Shown in pieces: positions 35,601 through 44,325 of a stretch of 64,000 nt of DNA. The notes beneath the pieces are model-generated. The model was not told where the DNA came from. It made no database searches and saw nothing but the letters and a program-made list of their open reading frames with translations. The stretch's first letter is position 1; each line of letters starts with the position of its first letter. Origin of the DNA: Achromobacter pulmonis (GTDB lineage: Bacteria > Pseudomonadota > Gammaproteobacteria > Burkholderiales > Burkholderiaceae_B); the NCBI RefSeq assembly GCF_902859765.1, contig NZ_CADIJV010000002.1, positions 62,001 to 126,000 of the forward strand, in the 5' to 3' direction. The position numbers were made by a program, and so were the translations under genes.

Positions 35601-38600
35601 GATTCGCTGGCGCTGACGGCCAACCACAGCAGCAGCAGCGGCTCGGTCAACAATACGTACAGCATCAGCGCCAGCGGCATGACGGCGTTCTCGCTGAGCG
35701 ATTCGACCGGCGTTGCCGGCCTGACGCTCAGCAACATCACCAACACCGGCAACCTGGCGCTGTCGATCTCGTCGGACCGCTCGCTGACCGTCAACAACGT
35801 CAGCACCGCCGCCGGCGGCTCTGTGAAGCTGGCCAGCAACGGCACCATCTACGGCAATAGCGCCAGCGCCAGCGCGCCCAACATCGCCACCGGCGCGCTG
35901 ACGCTCAATGCCGGTTCGGTCACCGGCACCTACGCCACCTACCAGCCGCTGTTCGTCAGCGTCGATTCGCTGTCCTCCGATGTGCGCGGCAGCATGTGGG
36001 TGTCGAACAACAAGAGCCTGACGCTGCTGGACAACAGCGCCGCCGGCTCGGCCCAGGTCAACGTGACCAACGGCTCGATCACGCAGGGCGCCGGCCGCTT
36101 CGTCACGCCGGTGCTGACGCTCACGGCCACGCAGTCGATCGGCGCCGCCGGCAACGCGATGCAGACCGACACCCGCCAGCTCACCACGCAGTCGGGCGGC
36201 GACCTGTACATCAACAACGCCAGCGACCTGTTCTCGCTGAACATCACCGCCAACCACGCAAACAGCGCCGTGGACAACGTGCTGCAGGTGGCGGCCAAGG
36301 GCCTGACGTTCGACGTCACCGACGCCGGCGTCTATACGCTGACGGCGGTCAGCGACCTGACCGGCCTGAACTTCTCCTTCAATGGCGACCGCACGCTGTA
36401 CATCGGCAACGTCGACGTCGGCCCGGCCAACACCGTGAGCCTGAATGCCTATGGTTCGGGCGCCAACATCCTGAACCTGACGCCGACCTCGCACGTCACG
36501 GGCGATGTGGTCACGCTGGGCACCAGCGGCCAGATCGGCGTGGCGTCGGGCGACAACTCGGGCTCGATCCACACCACCACCGGCGAGCTGTACCTGACGG
36601 CCGGCAGCCACGTCTACCTGGACAACGACCGCGACCTGGCCAGCCTGTCGCTGTACGCCACCGGCTCGTCGGCGGCCACCTACCAGATCCTGTCGAACGA
36701 ACTGCTGTTCGATGTGGCCCATAACGGCAGCCGCCTGCAGGTCAACGAGGTGCGCGACAACACCGGGCTGAACCTGATGCTGTCGAGCAACGTCGGCCAG
36801 GACATCGGCGTCATCGACACCACCCAGAGCGGCACGGTGCGCCTGTCGAGCAACAACAGCATCCTGGGTAGCGCCGACGACAGCCAGCGCGTCACTGCCG
36901 CGCAGGTGTGGCTCACCACCCAGGGTTCGGGCGCCATCGGCGCCGTGGGCCGCGAGATCAACCTGTCGGCGCCGCTGGTGAACATCCAGAATGCCGGTGA
37001 CGTGTACATCGACTCCGACCGTCACATCGACGCGCTGACGCTGTATTCCACCGGCAACAGCGCCCGCAGCTATGGCATCACCTCGCCCACCCGCGACGGC
37101 GGCAACATCGTGTTCCAGGCCGCGGACGGCGGCAGCGGCAGCAGCGCCGGCCTGGTCCTGACCAAGGTCGAGGACAGCGGCGGCCTGAACCTGAGCGTCA
37201 CCAGCGACCGCAGCATCACCGTGGGCGCCGTCAACGTCGGCTACGACAACGTGGTGCTGAATTCGCGCGGCGGCTCGCTGCTGGGCGACGGCGATGCCAA
37301 CACCAAGATCGACGCGGCCAGCCTGACCCTGACGGCGGCCAACGCGATCGGCGCCGCAGGCGCCGGCAATGCCATCGACACCCGCGTCAGCACGCTGAGC
37401 GGCCGCGCCGACAACGGCGGCGCGTTCATCACGGTGGAAGGCAACACCAACCTGCCGAGCCTGACCTCGACCGGGGCCAGCGCGGTCAGCAACACCGCCG
37501 GCGACATCGAACTGGGCACGGTCAACACCAATGGCAACGCCTTCACCGTCAACAATACCGGCGGCTCGATCCTGAGCGGCACGATCAACAACGCCACCAA
37601 CGTCAGCCTGACGGCCAACGGCTCGATCGGCAACCAGAGCGCCATCCGCACCTATGCGCTGAACGGCGGCACCACCACCGTCACGCTCAACGCCACCAAG
37701 ACCGACCGCGCCGACGGCAGCATCGCGCTGACCGAGACCTACGGCCTGCAGGCGACCTCGGTCACCGCGCCGGGCGACATCACCCTGATGGCCGACACCG
37801 GCAACAGCGGCCGCAACCTGACCGTGGGCACCGTCACGTCCACCGACGGCGCGGTCACGCTGTCGACCGCGCGCGGCAGCATCACCGGCATTGACGATAG
37901 CAACCTGGTCAGCGGCAAGAGCGTCAGCCTGACGGCCAACTACGGCACGGCCTCGAAGATCGGCGCGTCCACCTCGGCGCGCCTGCATCTGAACACCGAG
38001 AAGCTGACGATGGCCACGCCCGGCAGCATCTACGTGGACAACCTGGCCGACCTGTCCGACCTGACCATCATCCGCAACAACGCGCAGGGCTCGAACCTGG
38101 GCAGCGCCGGCTCCCTGGCCATCGACGCCCAGAACCTGACGTTCAGCGGCGCCGACAGCAACAACGCCACCGCGCTGACCATCGTGCGCGACACGACCGG
38201 CCTGAACTTCACCTACCAGGCCATCGGCGCGATCAACGTGCACGACATCGACGTCACCCAGAACGGCTCGGTCAACCTGTCGACCAACCCGTACTACTAC
38301 ACGGGCGGCTCGATCCAGGGCATGAACGCGTCCTCGAAGATCGTCGCTGGCGACCTGACGCTGTCCACCGGGTCGGGCGACACGCCCAACACGATCGGGT
38401 CGGCCAGCCTGGCCCTGAGCACCCAGGTCAAGAACATCGCCGCCACCGCCTCGGGCGGCATCTGGCTCAAGCAGACCGGCTCGATCAACCTGGGCAACCT
38501 GCGCGCGGGCGGCGACCTGTCGGTCACCACCACCACCGGCGACATCCTGGTCGGCACGGTCAGCTACGGTACCGGCAACGTCCTGACCCTGAACGCCCAG

Positions 38601-41600
38601 ACCGGCAGCATCCTGTACGGCGGGGGCACGCTCTCGGGCGCCGGCGCCGGCGCCATCACGCTGACGGCGCAGAATGGCATCGGCACGCGCGACGCGGCAA
38701 TCAGGATCGCCGCGCCGAACAGCCCGGTGTCGGCCACCGTCACCGGCGACGGCTCGCTCTACCTGGACAGCAGCGGCAACCTGCTGGGCGGCCTGACGAC
38801 CTCGGTCGCCAATGGCGAAACGCGGATCAACGGCAACGGCAGCCTGGTGCTCACCAGCGTCACCTCCGGCACCGACGCCACCGGCAACGACATCTCGGTC
38901 AAGACCACTGCGGGCAACATCACGGTCAAGAACGTGCAGGCCGGCGCCAATCACGGCCAGGTCACGCTCAACGCCGAAAACGGCTCGATCCTGGCCGACG
39001 CCGCCGGCGCCACCGTCAAGGCCTACGGCGTTGCGCTGAACGGCGCCAACGCCGTCGGCGCCGCCAGCGGCCGCATCAACGCCACCGGCCAGCGCGTCGA
39101 AGTCACCACCAATGGCGGCATGTACCTGGCGGCAGACAACAATTCCGTCTACTCGTACCTGTCGGGCAACACGATCGACATCGCGGCCGCCGGCAATCTG
39201 CAGATCGCCAACGCCGTCGCCAGCAACGGCCTCATCAAGATCGTCGGCAACGGCACCAACAGCCAGTTGGTCGCGGGCAACATCGACGCCGGCGCCGGCA
39301 GCGTCAACATCGACTTCAGCAAGACCGGCAGCACCATCGTCGACGACCGCGAGGAATCGACCCGCATCATCGGCAACAGCGTCACGCTCAAGGCCGGCTC
39401 GGGCATCGGCGGCGCGGCCGGCTCGCCCGACAACCTGCAGACGACCGCCGCCAACATCATCGCGGAAGTCACCGGCAGCGGCTCGCTCTACCTGAACGAC
39501 AACCGCGCGGCCGGCACCACGCTGGCCTCGATCATCACCCAGGACGGCGCCATCGGCATCACCAGCGCCGGCCCGACCCTGGTCACCAGCGCGGTCAGCA
39601 AGACCAGCTCGGCCAACAACGGCATCTCGATCGCCACCACCAGCGGTGACCTGTCGATCAACACGATCGACGCCAAGCTCGCCGGCAACGTCACGCTGCA
39701 GGCCGACGGCTCGATCAAGGGCGCGCTGGCGGGCAACCTGATCACCGGCAACAGCCTGACCGCCATCGCCGGCGGCAGCATCGGCTCGGCCGCCTACCCG
39801 GGCAACGGCACCGGCGGCATCGCGCTGCGCACCAACCTCGGCGCGCTGGGCAACCTGTCGACCTCCGCCGACGGCGCCGTCATCGTAATCAACAACGTCG
39901 GCACGCGCGCGCTCTCCGCCAACAGCGGCAACATCCAGCAGGCCGGCGCCCACAGCTCGGTCTACCTGACCACCGCCGGCGATCTGGACGCCAGCGGCGG
40001 CATGTCCAACAGCGCCGACAATCTGCTGCTGTCCTCCGGCGGCACGCTGACGCTGGCCAGCACCGGCGTGCAGGCCAACGGCACCCTCACGCTGCGGGGC
40101 ACGCAGGACGTGGTGGCGGCCGGCGCCACGCCGCGCACAATCGCCGCCAAGGGCACCACGGTCAGCTTCAGCAGCGGCGCCGCGGGCGGCGACACCAGCC
40201 TGGTGACCGAAGCCAGCACGGTCGCGGCCAGCCTGACCGGCACCACCACGGCGGCCGACCTGACGCTGAGCAACACCGGCGCGCTCGACGCTTCGCTGAG
40301 CACCGCCAATGGCGATATCAATGCCACGGCCAGCGGTTCGCTGACGGCCTCGGCCACCGCCGCCGGCAGCAACCGCAGCATCACGCTGACCTCGCAGCAC
40401 GGCGACGTCGAGATCGACACCGTCAATGCCGGCGCCGCCAGCGGCACCGTGGTCCTGAGCGCCGCCGAAGGCTCGCTGCTGGGCCTGGGCAACAGCCTCA
40501 CGGCCAACAGCCTGGACCTGACCAGCAAAACCGGCATCGGCACCTCGACCAGCCACGTCACCACGGCAGCCCGCAATCTCAAGGCCAACGTCCTGGGCAA
40601 CGGCGACATCTACGTGGACGGCAGCGGTGCGTTGACGTTGGGCCGCGTCGCCACGGCCGACGGCAACATCGGCATCACGTCCAGCGGCAACCTGACCAGC
40701 GCAGTCGGCCTGGCGGCCGGCAACAACGGCGATGTCACGCTGGCCTCCGGCGCCGGCAACGTCACCGTCAGCCACGACATCGCCAGCACCGATGTGCATG
40801 ACCTGTCCGTGAGCGGCACGGCCATCGCCATGGCAGCCGCCAACACCAGCGGCAGCCAGACCTATACCGGCAACATCACCCTCAACGGCGACCTGACCGG
40901 CAGCGCCATCGGCATCACTGGCGACACCACGCTGGCCGGCGGCAAGCGCACCCTGACGGCCAACGGCGCCAATGGCGGCGTCACCCTCTCGGGCACGCTC
41001 AACGGCGGCGCCCAGCAGGCGGTGATCGTGGCCGAACACGGCGACGTCACGCTGGGCGGCAATGCCTCCAACCTGGCCAGCCTGACCATCAGCGGCGACA
41101 GCATCGACCTGCGCCAGGTCGCCAGCACCGGCGCCCAGCTGTACAACGGCGCCACCACGCTGCGCGGCGCCTACACCACCACCGACGGCGCCTTCGGCGT
41201 CGATGGCGCGACGACGCTGGCCAGCGCCGTCAGTGTGGCCACCGGCAGCGGCGCGGTCGCCTTCACCGGCGGCGTGTCGGGCGCCAACGCGCTGACCGTC
41301 ACCAGCAGCGGCGCCACCACCTACGGCGGCGCGGTCGACATCGCCTCGCTCAACCAGGCGGGCAGCGGCGGCACGGCCATCAACGGCGGCAGCGTCACCA
41401 CCAGCGGCACGCAGATCTACAGCGGCCATGTGGACCTGGGCGACGATGCAGTGCTGACCGGCACCACCATCACCCTGGCCAACGGCGCAGACGGCGCCCA
41501 TGCGCTGGAGATCGACGGCACGGCCTTGCTGACCGGCGCCATCGGCGCCACCACTAAGCTGGCCAGCCTGACCCTGGACGGCAGCGCCACGCTCAACGCG

Positions 41601-44315
41601 GGCAGCATCGCCACCACCGGCAACCAGCAGTACAAAGGGGCCACGACCCTGGGCCGCGATCACACGCTGTCCACCACCACCGGCGACGTCGCGTTCGACG
41701 GCGCGCTGGACGGCACGCACGACCTGCACGTGGCCTCGACCGCCAGCGGCGACGTCAGTTTTGCCGGCGTGGGCGACAGCGGCCAGCGCGTCGGCAACCT
41801 GACAGTCGACACCGCTGGCACGACCACCTTCAACGGCACCGTCTACGCCGCCTCGCTGCAGACCGACGACCCGGGCGCCGTGACCATCAACGGCGACCGC
41901 ATCGACACCACCGGCACCCTGCGGTTCGGCGAACGGGTCACGCTGGGCGCCAACGTCGCGCTCAAGGGCGCCACGGTGACGCTGGCCGGCGGCGCGAACT
42001 CGACCGACGAACAGCAGGGCCTGACCATCGAGAGCCCGGCCGTAATCGGCGGTCCGATCGGCAACGGCGCCAATGGCCGCCTCGCTTACCTGACCCTCGA
42101 GGGTGACGCGCAACTGTCCGGCGGTCCGATCCAGACCGTGGGCGATCAGTCCTACCAGGGCACGGTGCTGCTGACCGGCGCCACACAGATCGGCACCGGC
42201 GGCGGCAAGGTGACGTTCAACGACACGGTCACCAGCAGCAACGGCAGCGACCTGACGGTCAGCAGCGGCAGCGGCGACGTGCGCTTTGCCGAACAGGTCG
42301 GCGATGCCACCACCGGCCGCCTGGGCAACCTGGCCGTCGACAGCCAGGGCGCCACCACCTTCGAGAAGGCCGTGTACGCCGCGTCGGTCAACACCGACGT
42401 CGGCGGCACCGTGGCCATCAACGGCGGCCTGGTCGACACCACCGGCACCCAGTCGTACGGGGAGCGGGCCGTGTTCAGCACCGACACCGTGCTCAAGGGC
42501 AGCACCGTCAGCCTGCTGGGCGGCGGCGACGGCGAGCACGACCTGACCATCGACGGCAACGCCGTGCTCAAGGGACCGCTGGGCGCCAACGACCCGCTGG
42601 CCAGCCTGACCGTCAAGGGCAACGCCACGCTGGGCGCCGGCAGCATCGTCACCAACGGCGAGCAGTCGTACCAGGGCAATGTGACCGTCGGCGGCGACGT
42701 CTCGGTAACCAGCCGCCAGGGCGACATCGGCTTCGACCAGGCGGTCGATGGCGGCCACGGCCTGACGGTCGTCGCCAATCAAGGCGAAGTGACCTTCTCC
42801 GGCCCGGTCGGCCAGGGCTCGCGCCTGGGCGACCTGAAGGTCAGCGCGGCCGGCGACATCGTGCTGGACGGCCCGGTGCGCGCCGCCTCGGTGCAGACCG
42901 GCGGCAACGGCGACGTGCTGATCAATGGCGGCTCGGTCGACACCACCGGCACGCAGCAATATGGCCAGCACGTCATCCTGAGCGGCGTGGACACCACGCT
43001 GACCGGCAGCACCGTGCAGCTCAAGGCCGGCGTCGACGGCACCGAATCGGGCGAGCAAGGCCTGATCATCGCCGGCAACGCCGACATCCAGGGCGACGTC
43101 GGCGCCACCACGCCGCTGCGCACCGTGGCCGTCACGGGCGCCACCACCCTGAGCGGCGGCAAGACCCGCACCACCGGCGACCAGGTCTACAACGGCGCCG
43201 TGACCCTCAAGGGCGACCGCGACCTGGCCAGCGACACCGGCTCGGTGATCCTGGGCAGCAAGCTGGACGGCGGCAATGGCAACAATCTGAACGTCAACGC
43301 GGCCAGGAACATCCAGGTGGCGGGCGACGCCACCGGCCTGGGTTCGCTGACCCTGCGCGCCGTCGATACCATCGTGTTCAACGGCGACGTCAGCGCCTAC
43401 CGCGTGCAGCAACTGGAAGCCAGGACCGCCAGCTACAACGGCGCGCTGCGCGCCTCCGGCCCGGACGGCATCGATCTGTCCGGCGGCACGCTGTCGTTCG
43501 GCAAGGACGTCACCGCCGACACCGGCGCCATCCGCATCGCTAACACCAGCGCGACCGGCACCACGACGTTTGGCGGCGGCAGCACGGTCAAGGCGGCCAC
43601 GGGCTTCACCCAGACCGGCGGCGCCGGACTGACGCTGCCGGCGCAATTGCTGGTGACGCAGGGCCCCATCAACCTGGGCGCGCCCGCCAGGCTGCAGGGC
43701 TCGAATGCGACCATCCGCACCAACGGCGACATCACCGCTGTCGGCCTGAATGGCCCGCAGACCTCGCTGACGCTGGCTTCCGGCGTGGGCGCCCTGCGCA
43801 TCGGCCAGAATGACGCCAATCCGGACCACAAGCTGAATGTGGCCGCGCTGATCGTCCCCAACGCCGGCTCGGCCGACCTGTGGGGCGCGATCGGCGGCAA
43901 GACCGGCTCCATGGCCGCCACCACGATCCGCAGCTCGCTGGCTGGCGCGCCGTACTATATGAACGGCGCCGCCTGGGGCCAGACGGACGTGATCGACCGC
44001 CTGGCCTCGGTGACCGCGCCGCGCACCGTGATTCCGACCACGCCCAGCGCCAACCCGCTGTTCCAGGGCACGGTGCCGCCCCAGGGCTTCGGCCCCAACG
44101 CGCTCGGCGCATACGCCGATCCGCAGGTGCTGACGGTGGCCTCCGCCTTTTCCTGGCAACTGCCGGCGGGCGACAATGCGGTGTTGACGGTGCCCAATGG
44201 CAACAACCCGGTGCTGCAAACGACCGGCGCCCATCCGCAGCGCCCGGCCGTCGAAGGCCGTCCGTCATCCGATGACGCGCGCCGCGACACCGATAACCAA
44301 TCCCTTACTCTCTGA
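29643..44315 (+). CDS. Giant TpsA exoprotein, filamentous-haemagglutinin-like (4,890 residues)
   Basis: ATG at 29643 gives one uninterrupted 4,890-residue protein. A long signal peptide (cleavage near SVHA, residue 43) precedes the TPS secretion domain with NPNGVLFGKGARIDVGGLIA (NPNG at 126-129), recognised by the TpsB partner. The rest predicts a beta-helical rod of Gly/Ser/Thr/Asn-rich repeats. Ten copies of a recurrent module occur in the N-terminal half and four longer ones near residues 3920-4550 (listed as repeats). The C-terminus is a small Pro-rich tail (NPLFQGTVPPQGFGPN). No C-terminal toxin or peptidase domain was recognised, so it is more likely an adhesin or surface filament than a CDI toxin. 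It is exported and probably released or surface-anchored. Confidence 0.93.
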   Translation: MTRHSRSLAPSARRQPLKNAPPLPALTTLAVVIGSLASGSVHANPTGGNVVAGSATINNRGNGTLDINQSTGKAIINWKDFSIGANETVNFRQPGSNSITLNRVVGNDPSAIFGRLNANGTVMLVNPNGVLFGKGARIDVGGLIATTANISDKDFLAGKYKFNQASSKAGAMIVNEGTISIKDSGLAVLVAPAVRNSGVIEAKLGRVALAGAKTVTVDFQGDGLLSFDATSAVSGLPKDTDGKPVSALVANNGVIRADGGTVYMTARAVKGVIDNVVNTDGIISAKAVGTQNGKIVLSGGDAGTVNVAGTVDATGANAGERGGKVVVTGEHVNVARGAAIDVSGAAGGGEIALGSQGVAPDDGSAAFSGKSSSVKVAAGATLKADALVNGNGGSITMWSNDATAFAGSLSARGGAQGGDGGFAEVSSNKNIGLTGSADLRAPKGKTGLLLIDPTDLRIVDSGSGGGSQDGAAGDGVINGGDANTADNTVSRGLLESLAGTTNIKLEATGQITVADMAAINLQTTAGHSFTMRSTQTGGIRFENSNTEISTQGGAITLEALGVGSTLDNIGKLTSRGGAITLNATGDINLANLIDAGSGTALIRTSAGSIRNTGGASQGVAGNTVKLDASGGSIGDLAAPVNTQTALLSLATGGNLAVANRQTLASLDITSRHAQPGVNNSFQLTSPGLAFALQDSNGYQLNTVNQSGLNFSFTGDRTMTVGDVNLGTGTLALASTAGNILGTAGGLLNAGQITLSAAGSDGRSGAIGSSAQALRMQTAALTATSGTGGIYVNGEGSLNLQAIDTTGNLATQTTGHLTLGNIKTGGSAVLTSVFGNIVDDGNDATSIASSSLTLSAEQGIIGSATRALKTNASTLSASAGAGGVYLDSTSANLNITQAQANGGPIAITGAGSVSANNVSSGGGAISLTGNSIAAGQVNAGTGNVTLTARAGSITGTSASLITGNVVTLLAPASNTSYTVGTSGTYLRTAAGVLNATGGSIYLNQAQGSVLLDDLKASNGIYVTGVANLSGNMLDAGNGTLWLNAQGGSIVRANADSALAGSSIILQAQQHIGTASDQIKTATTSLTLGSGGDIYVDNPAKTLTYLAITNSHADPARRNTLQVAAPFLNFDINDDLGNAYELKQVYSSLLSQFSFTGDQSLKLGNIRAGSNVTLVSSQGSILDDGIAETRVTANNVSLRAAQDIGTSANAVAVNAPGLTLDTRGNLYATDIADLNSLTVYARHKDTDDRYTLDVRAPSLLFNITDDVGGHTIHEVRDSNWVNFSFTGDRDITVGSIDAGYSGSITLNAAGDLRDDGDKQTRLLANSVNLNAGKAVGATGPDYMDVLTGYLSGAANNGGFYVQLPNPTGSGNYAGIVTLNNITATGDVQIDTRQGDALLAGTVRSWNGTVALNVANGSLFGNGSGNVYAGANDISLNAAGAIGGVYGGALRYVGVGGAGQVNVQATAGTDLYLNGTSGNINLTRLEAGTGQIGYTQSYGLTTIGSLSAGGAATLANSGGTLQDDGDAATLIRASRIALTAGGAIGAAGAALTLQAPDVSLTSGGDIAVDSLTGLTRLDVTRNGTANGAYRITAPNLTAFTVTDDGLGIHLANIASSGNLDFGFTASDKNLLVGNIDAGANGKVSLESGLNIANDDPANPGAIRAASVALTAGSGGSIGSAVTGGALVLNGTSALSLTAGNNMYVGSDTVLRSLAINSLKSAGSAASFGIGGGAGQVITLSDDGATQYLEQVTGGLTDFSFSGRKNIQVGTLTASNSISLTTAGGGVNSSITSDGGNGRITASSVTLSATGSDSYTARDAHTGAIGASSRALRLSASNLAIANNGDINLNNGGLALNSLNLYLSRRDAGSSTNFDTNSYAFGGLGSQTLTISGGTNLSIGASMSGAALTVNTDTAITSNTINTGNGSVSLTSRYANTGLAPTIGGSGLITGNTVSLSALGTNGSVSAQTSTANLAVASAGNVSVANNKQLDSLALTANHSSSSGSVNNTYSISASGMTAFSLSDSTGVAGLTLSNITNTGNLALSISSDRSLTVNNVSTAAGGSVKLASNGTIYGNSASASAPNIATGALTLNAGSVTGTYATYQPLFVSVDSLSSDVRGSMWVSNNKSLTLLDNSAAGSAQVNVTNGSITQGAGRFVTPVLTLTATQSIGAAGNAMQTDTRQLTTQSGGDLYINNASDLFSLNITANHANSAVDNVLQVAAKGLTFDVTDAGVYTLTAVSDLTGLNFSFNGDRTLYIGNVDVGPANTVSLNAYGSGANILNLTPTSHVTGDVVTLGTSGQIGVASGDNSGSIHTTTGELYLTAGSHVYLDNDRDLASLSLYATGSSAATYQILSNELLFDVAHNGSRLQVNEVRDNTGLNLMLSSNVGQDIGVIDTTQSGTVRLSSNNSILGSADDSQRVTAAQVWLTTQGSGAIGAVGREINLSAPLVNIQNAGDVYIDSDRHIDALTLYSTGNSARSYGITSPTRDGGNIVFQAADGGSGSSAGLVLTKVEDSGGLNLSVTSDRSITVGAVNVGYDNVVLNSRGGSLLGDGDANTKIDAASLTLTAANAIGAAGAGNAIDTRVSTLSGRADNGGAFITVEGNTNLPSLTSTGASAVSNTAGDIELGTVNTNGNAFTVNNTGGSILSGTINNATNVSLTANGSIGNQSAIRTYALNGGTTTVTLNATKTDRADGSIALTETYGLQATSVTAPGDITLMADTGNSGRNLTVGTVTSTDGAVTLSTARGSITGIDDSNLVSGKSVSLTANYGTASKIGASTSARLHLNTEKLTMATPGSIYVDNLADLSDLTIIRNNAQGSNLGSAGSLAIDAQNLTFSGADSNNATALTIVRDTTGLNFTYQAIGAINVHDIDVTQNGSVNLSTNPYYYTGGSIQGMNASSKIVAGDLTLSTGSGDTPNTIGSASLALSTQVKNIAATASGGIWLKQTGSINLGNLRAGGDLSVTTTTGDILVGTVSYGTGNVLTLNAQTGSILYGGGTLSGAGAGAITLTAQNGIGTRDAAIRIAAPNSPVSATVTGDGSLYLDSSGNLLGGLTTSVANGETRINGNGSLVLTSVTSGTDATGNDISVKTTAGNITVKNVQAGANHGQVTLNAENGSILADAAGATVKAYGVALNGANAVGAASGRINATGQRVEVTTNGGMYLAADNNSVYSYLSGNTIDIAAAGNLQIANAVASNGLIKIVGNGTNSQLVAGNIDAGAGSVNIDFSKTGSTIVDDREESTRIIGNSVTLKAGSGIGGAAGSPDNLQTTAANIIAEVTGSGSLYLNDNRAAGTTLASIITQDGAIGITSAGPTLVTSAVSKTSSANNGISIATTSGDLSINTIDAKLAGNVTLQADGSIKGALAGNLITGNSLTAIAGGSIGSAAYPGNGTGGIALRTNLGALGNLSTSADGAVIVINNVGTRALSANSGNIQQAGAHSSVYLTTAGDLDASGGMSNSADNLLLSSGGTLTLASTGVQANGTLTLRGTQDVVAAGATPRTIAAKGTTVSFSSGAAGGDTSLVTEASTVAASLTGTTTAADLTLSNTGALDASLSTANGDINATASGSLTASATAAGSNRSITLTSQHGDVEIDTVNAGAASGTVVLSAAEGSLLGLGNSLTANSLDLTSKTGIGTSTSHVTTAARNLKANVLGNGDIYVDGSGALTLGRVATADGNIGITSSGNLTSAVGLAAGNNGDVTLASGAGNVTVSHDIASTDVHDLSVSGTAIAMAAANTSGSQTYTGNITLNGDLTGSAIGITGDTTLAGGKRTLTANGANGGVTLSGTLNGGAQQAVIVAEHGDVTLGGNASNLASLTISGDSIDLRQVASTGAQLYNGATTLRGAYTTTDGAFGVDGATTLASAVSVATGSGAVAFTGGVSGANALTVTSSGATTYGGAVDIASLNQAGSGGTAINGGSVTTSGTQIYSGHVDLGDDAVLTGTTITLANGADGAHALEIDGTALLTGAIGATTKLASLTLDGSATLNAGSIATTGNQQYKGATTLGRDHTLSTTTGDVAFDGALDGTHDLHVASTASGDVSFAGVGDSGQRVGNLTVDTAGTTTFNGTVYAASLQTDDPGAVTINGDRIDTTGTLRFGERVTLGANVALKGATVTLAGGANSTDEQQGLTIESPAVIGGPIGNGANGRLAYLTLEGDAQLSGGPIQTVGDQSYQGTVLLTGATQIGTGGGKVTFNDTVTSSNGSDLTVSSGSGDVRFAEQVGDATTGRLGNLAVDSQGATTFEKAVYAASVNTDVGGTVAINGGLVDTTGTQSYGERAVFSTDTVLKGSTVSLLGGGDGEHDLTIDGNAVLKGPLGANDPLASLTVKGNATLGAGSIVTNGEQSYQGNVTVGGDVSVTSRQGDIGFDQAVDGGHGLTVVANQGEVTFSGPVGQGSRLGDLKVSAAGDIVLDGPVRAASVQTGGNGDVLINGGSVDTTGTQQYGQHVILSGVDTTLTGSTVQLKAGVDGTESGEQGLIIAGNADIQGDVGATTPLRTVAVTGATTLSGGKTRTTGDQVYNGAVTLKGDRDLASDTGSVILGSKLDGGNGNNLNVNAARNIQVAGDATGLGSLTLRAVDTIVFNGDVSAYRVQQLEARTASYNGALRASGPDGIDLSGGTLSFGKDVTADTGAIRIANTSATGTTTFGGGSTVKAATGFTQTGGAGLTLPAQLLVTQGPINLGAPARLQGSNATIRTNGDITAVGLNGPQTSLTLASGVGALRIGQNDANPDHKLNVAALIVPNAGSADLWGAIGGKTGSMAATTIRSSLAGAPYYMNGAAWGQTDVIDRLASVTAPRTVIPTTPSANPLFQGTVPPQGFGPNALGAYADPQVLTVASAFSWQLPAGDNAVLTVPNGNNPVLQTTGAHPQRPAVEGRPSSDDARRDTDNQSLTL
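31629..38350 (+). repeat. About ten divergent copies of a 'LxSLxIxxxH' module in the exoprotein
   Basis: Protein-level repeats start near 31629, 32942, 33333, 34352, 34761, 35598, 36228, 36636, 37027 and 38051. Each reads like LASLDITSRHAQPG, then a PGLAFALQDS-type strand, then SGLNFSFTGDRTMTVG. Spacing varies (about 390 to 1,310 bp), with beta-helix linkers such as GNVTLTARAGSITG between. The copies are divergent at DNA level, so they are old duplications or a structural module. Confidence 0.7.
41406..43260 (+). repeat. Four tandem ~170-residue repeats near the exoprotein C-terminus
   Basis: The pattern DTTGTQSYGERAVFSTDTVL, then LKGSTVSLLGG...LTIDGNAVL...LASLTVKGNATL...TNGEQSYQG recurs from about 41406, 41913, 42444 and 42948, a period of 504-531 bp. 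Copy 1 has GTQIYSGHVD, copy 2 GTLRFGERVT, copy 3 GTQSYGERAV, copy 4 GTQQYGQHVI. Looser related units precede them near 40850 and 41135. Confidence 0.75.
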
Positions 44316-44325
44316 TCCAGACACC

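Noticed and set aside
31629-43260. The regular repeats were considered as a CRISPR array or satellite DNA.
   Set aside because: Repeats are protein-level, divergent, far longer than CRISPR repeats, and lie in one intact reading frame.
33312-44234. A 3,640-codon minus-strand open frame opposite the giant exoprotein gene.
   Set aside because: Long antisense frames arise from strong GC bias in codon position three. The translation is His/Arg/Gln/Gly-rich without domains, and the sense frame has a signal peptide and TPS domain.
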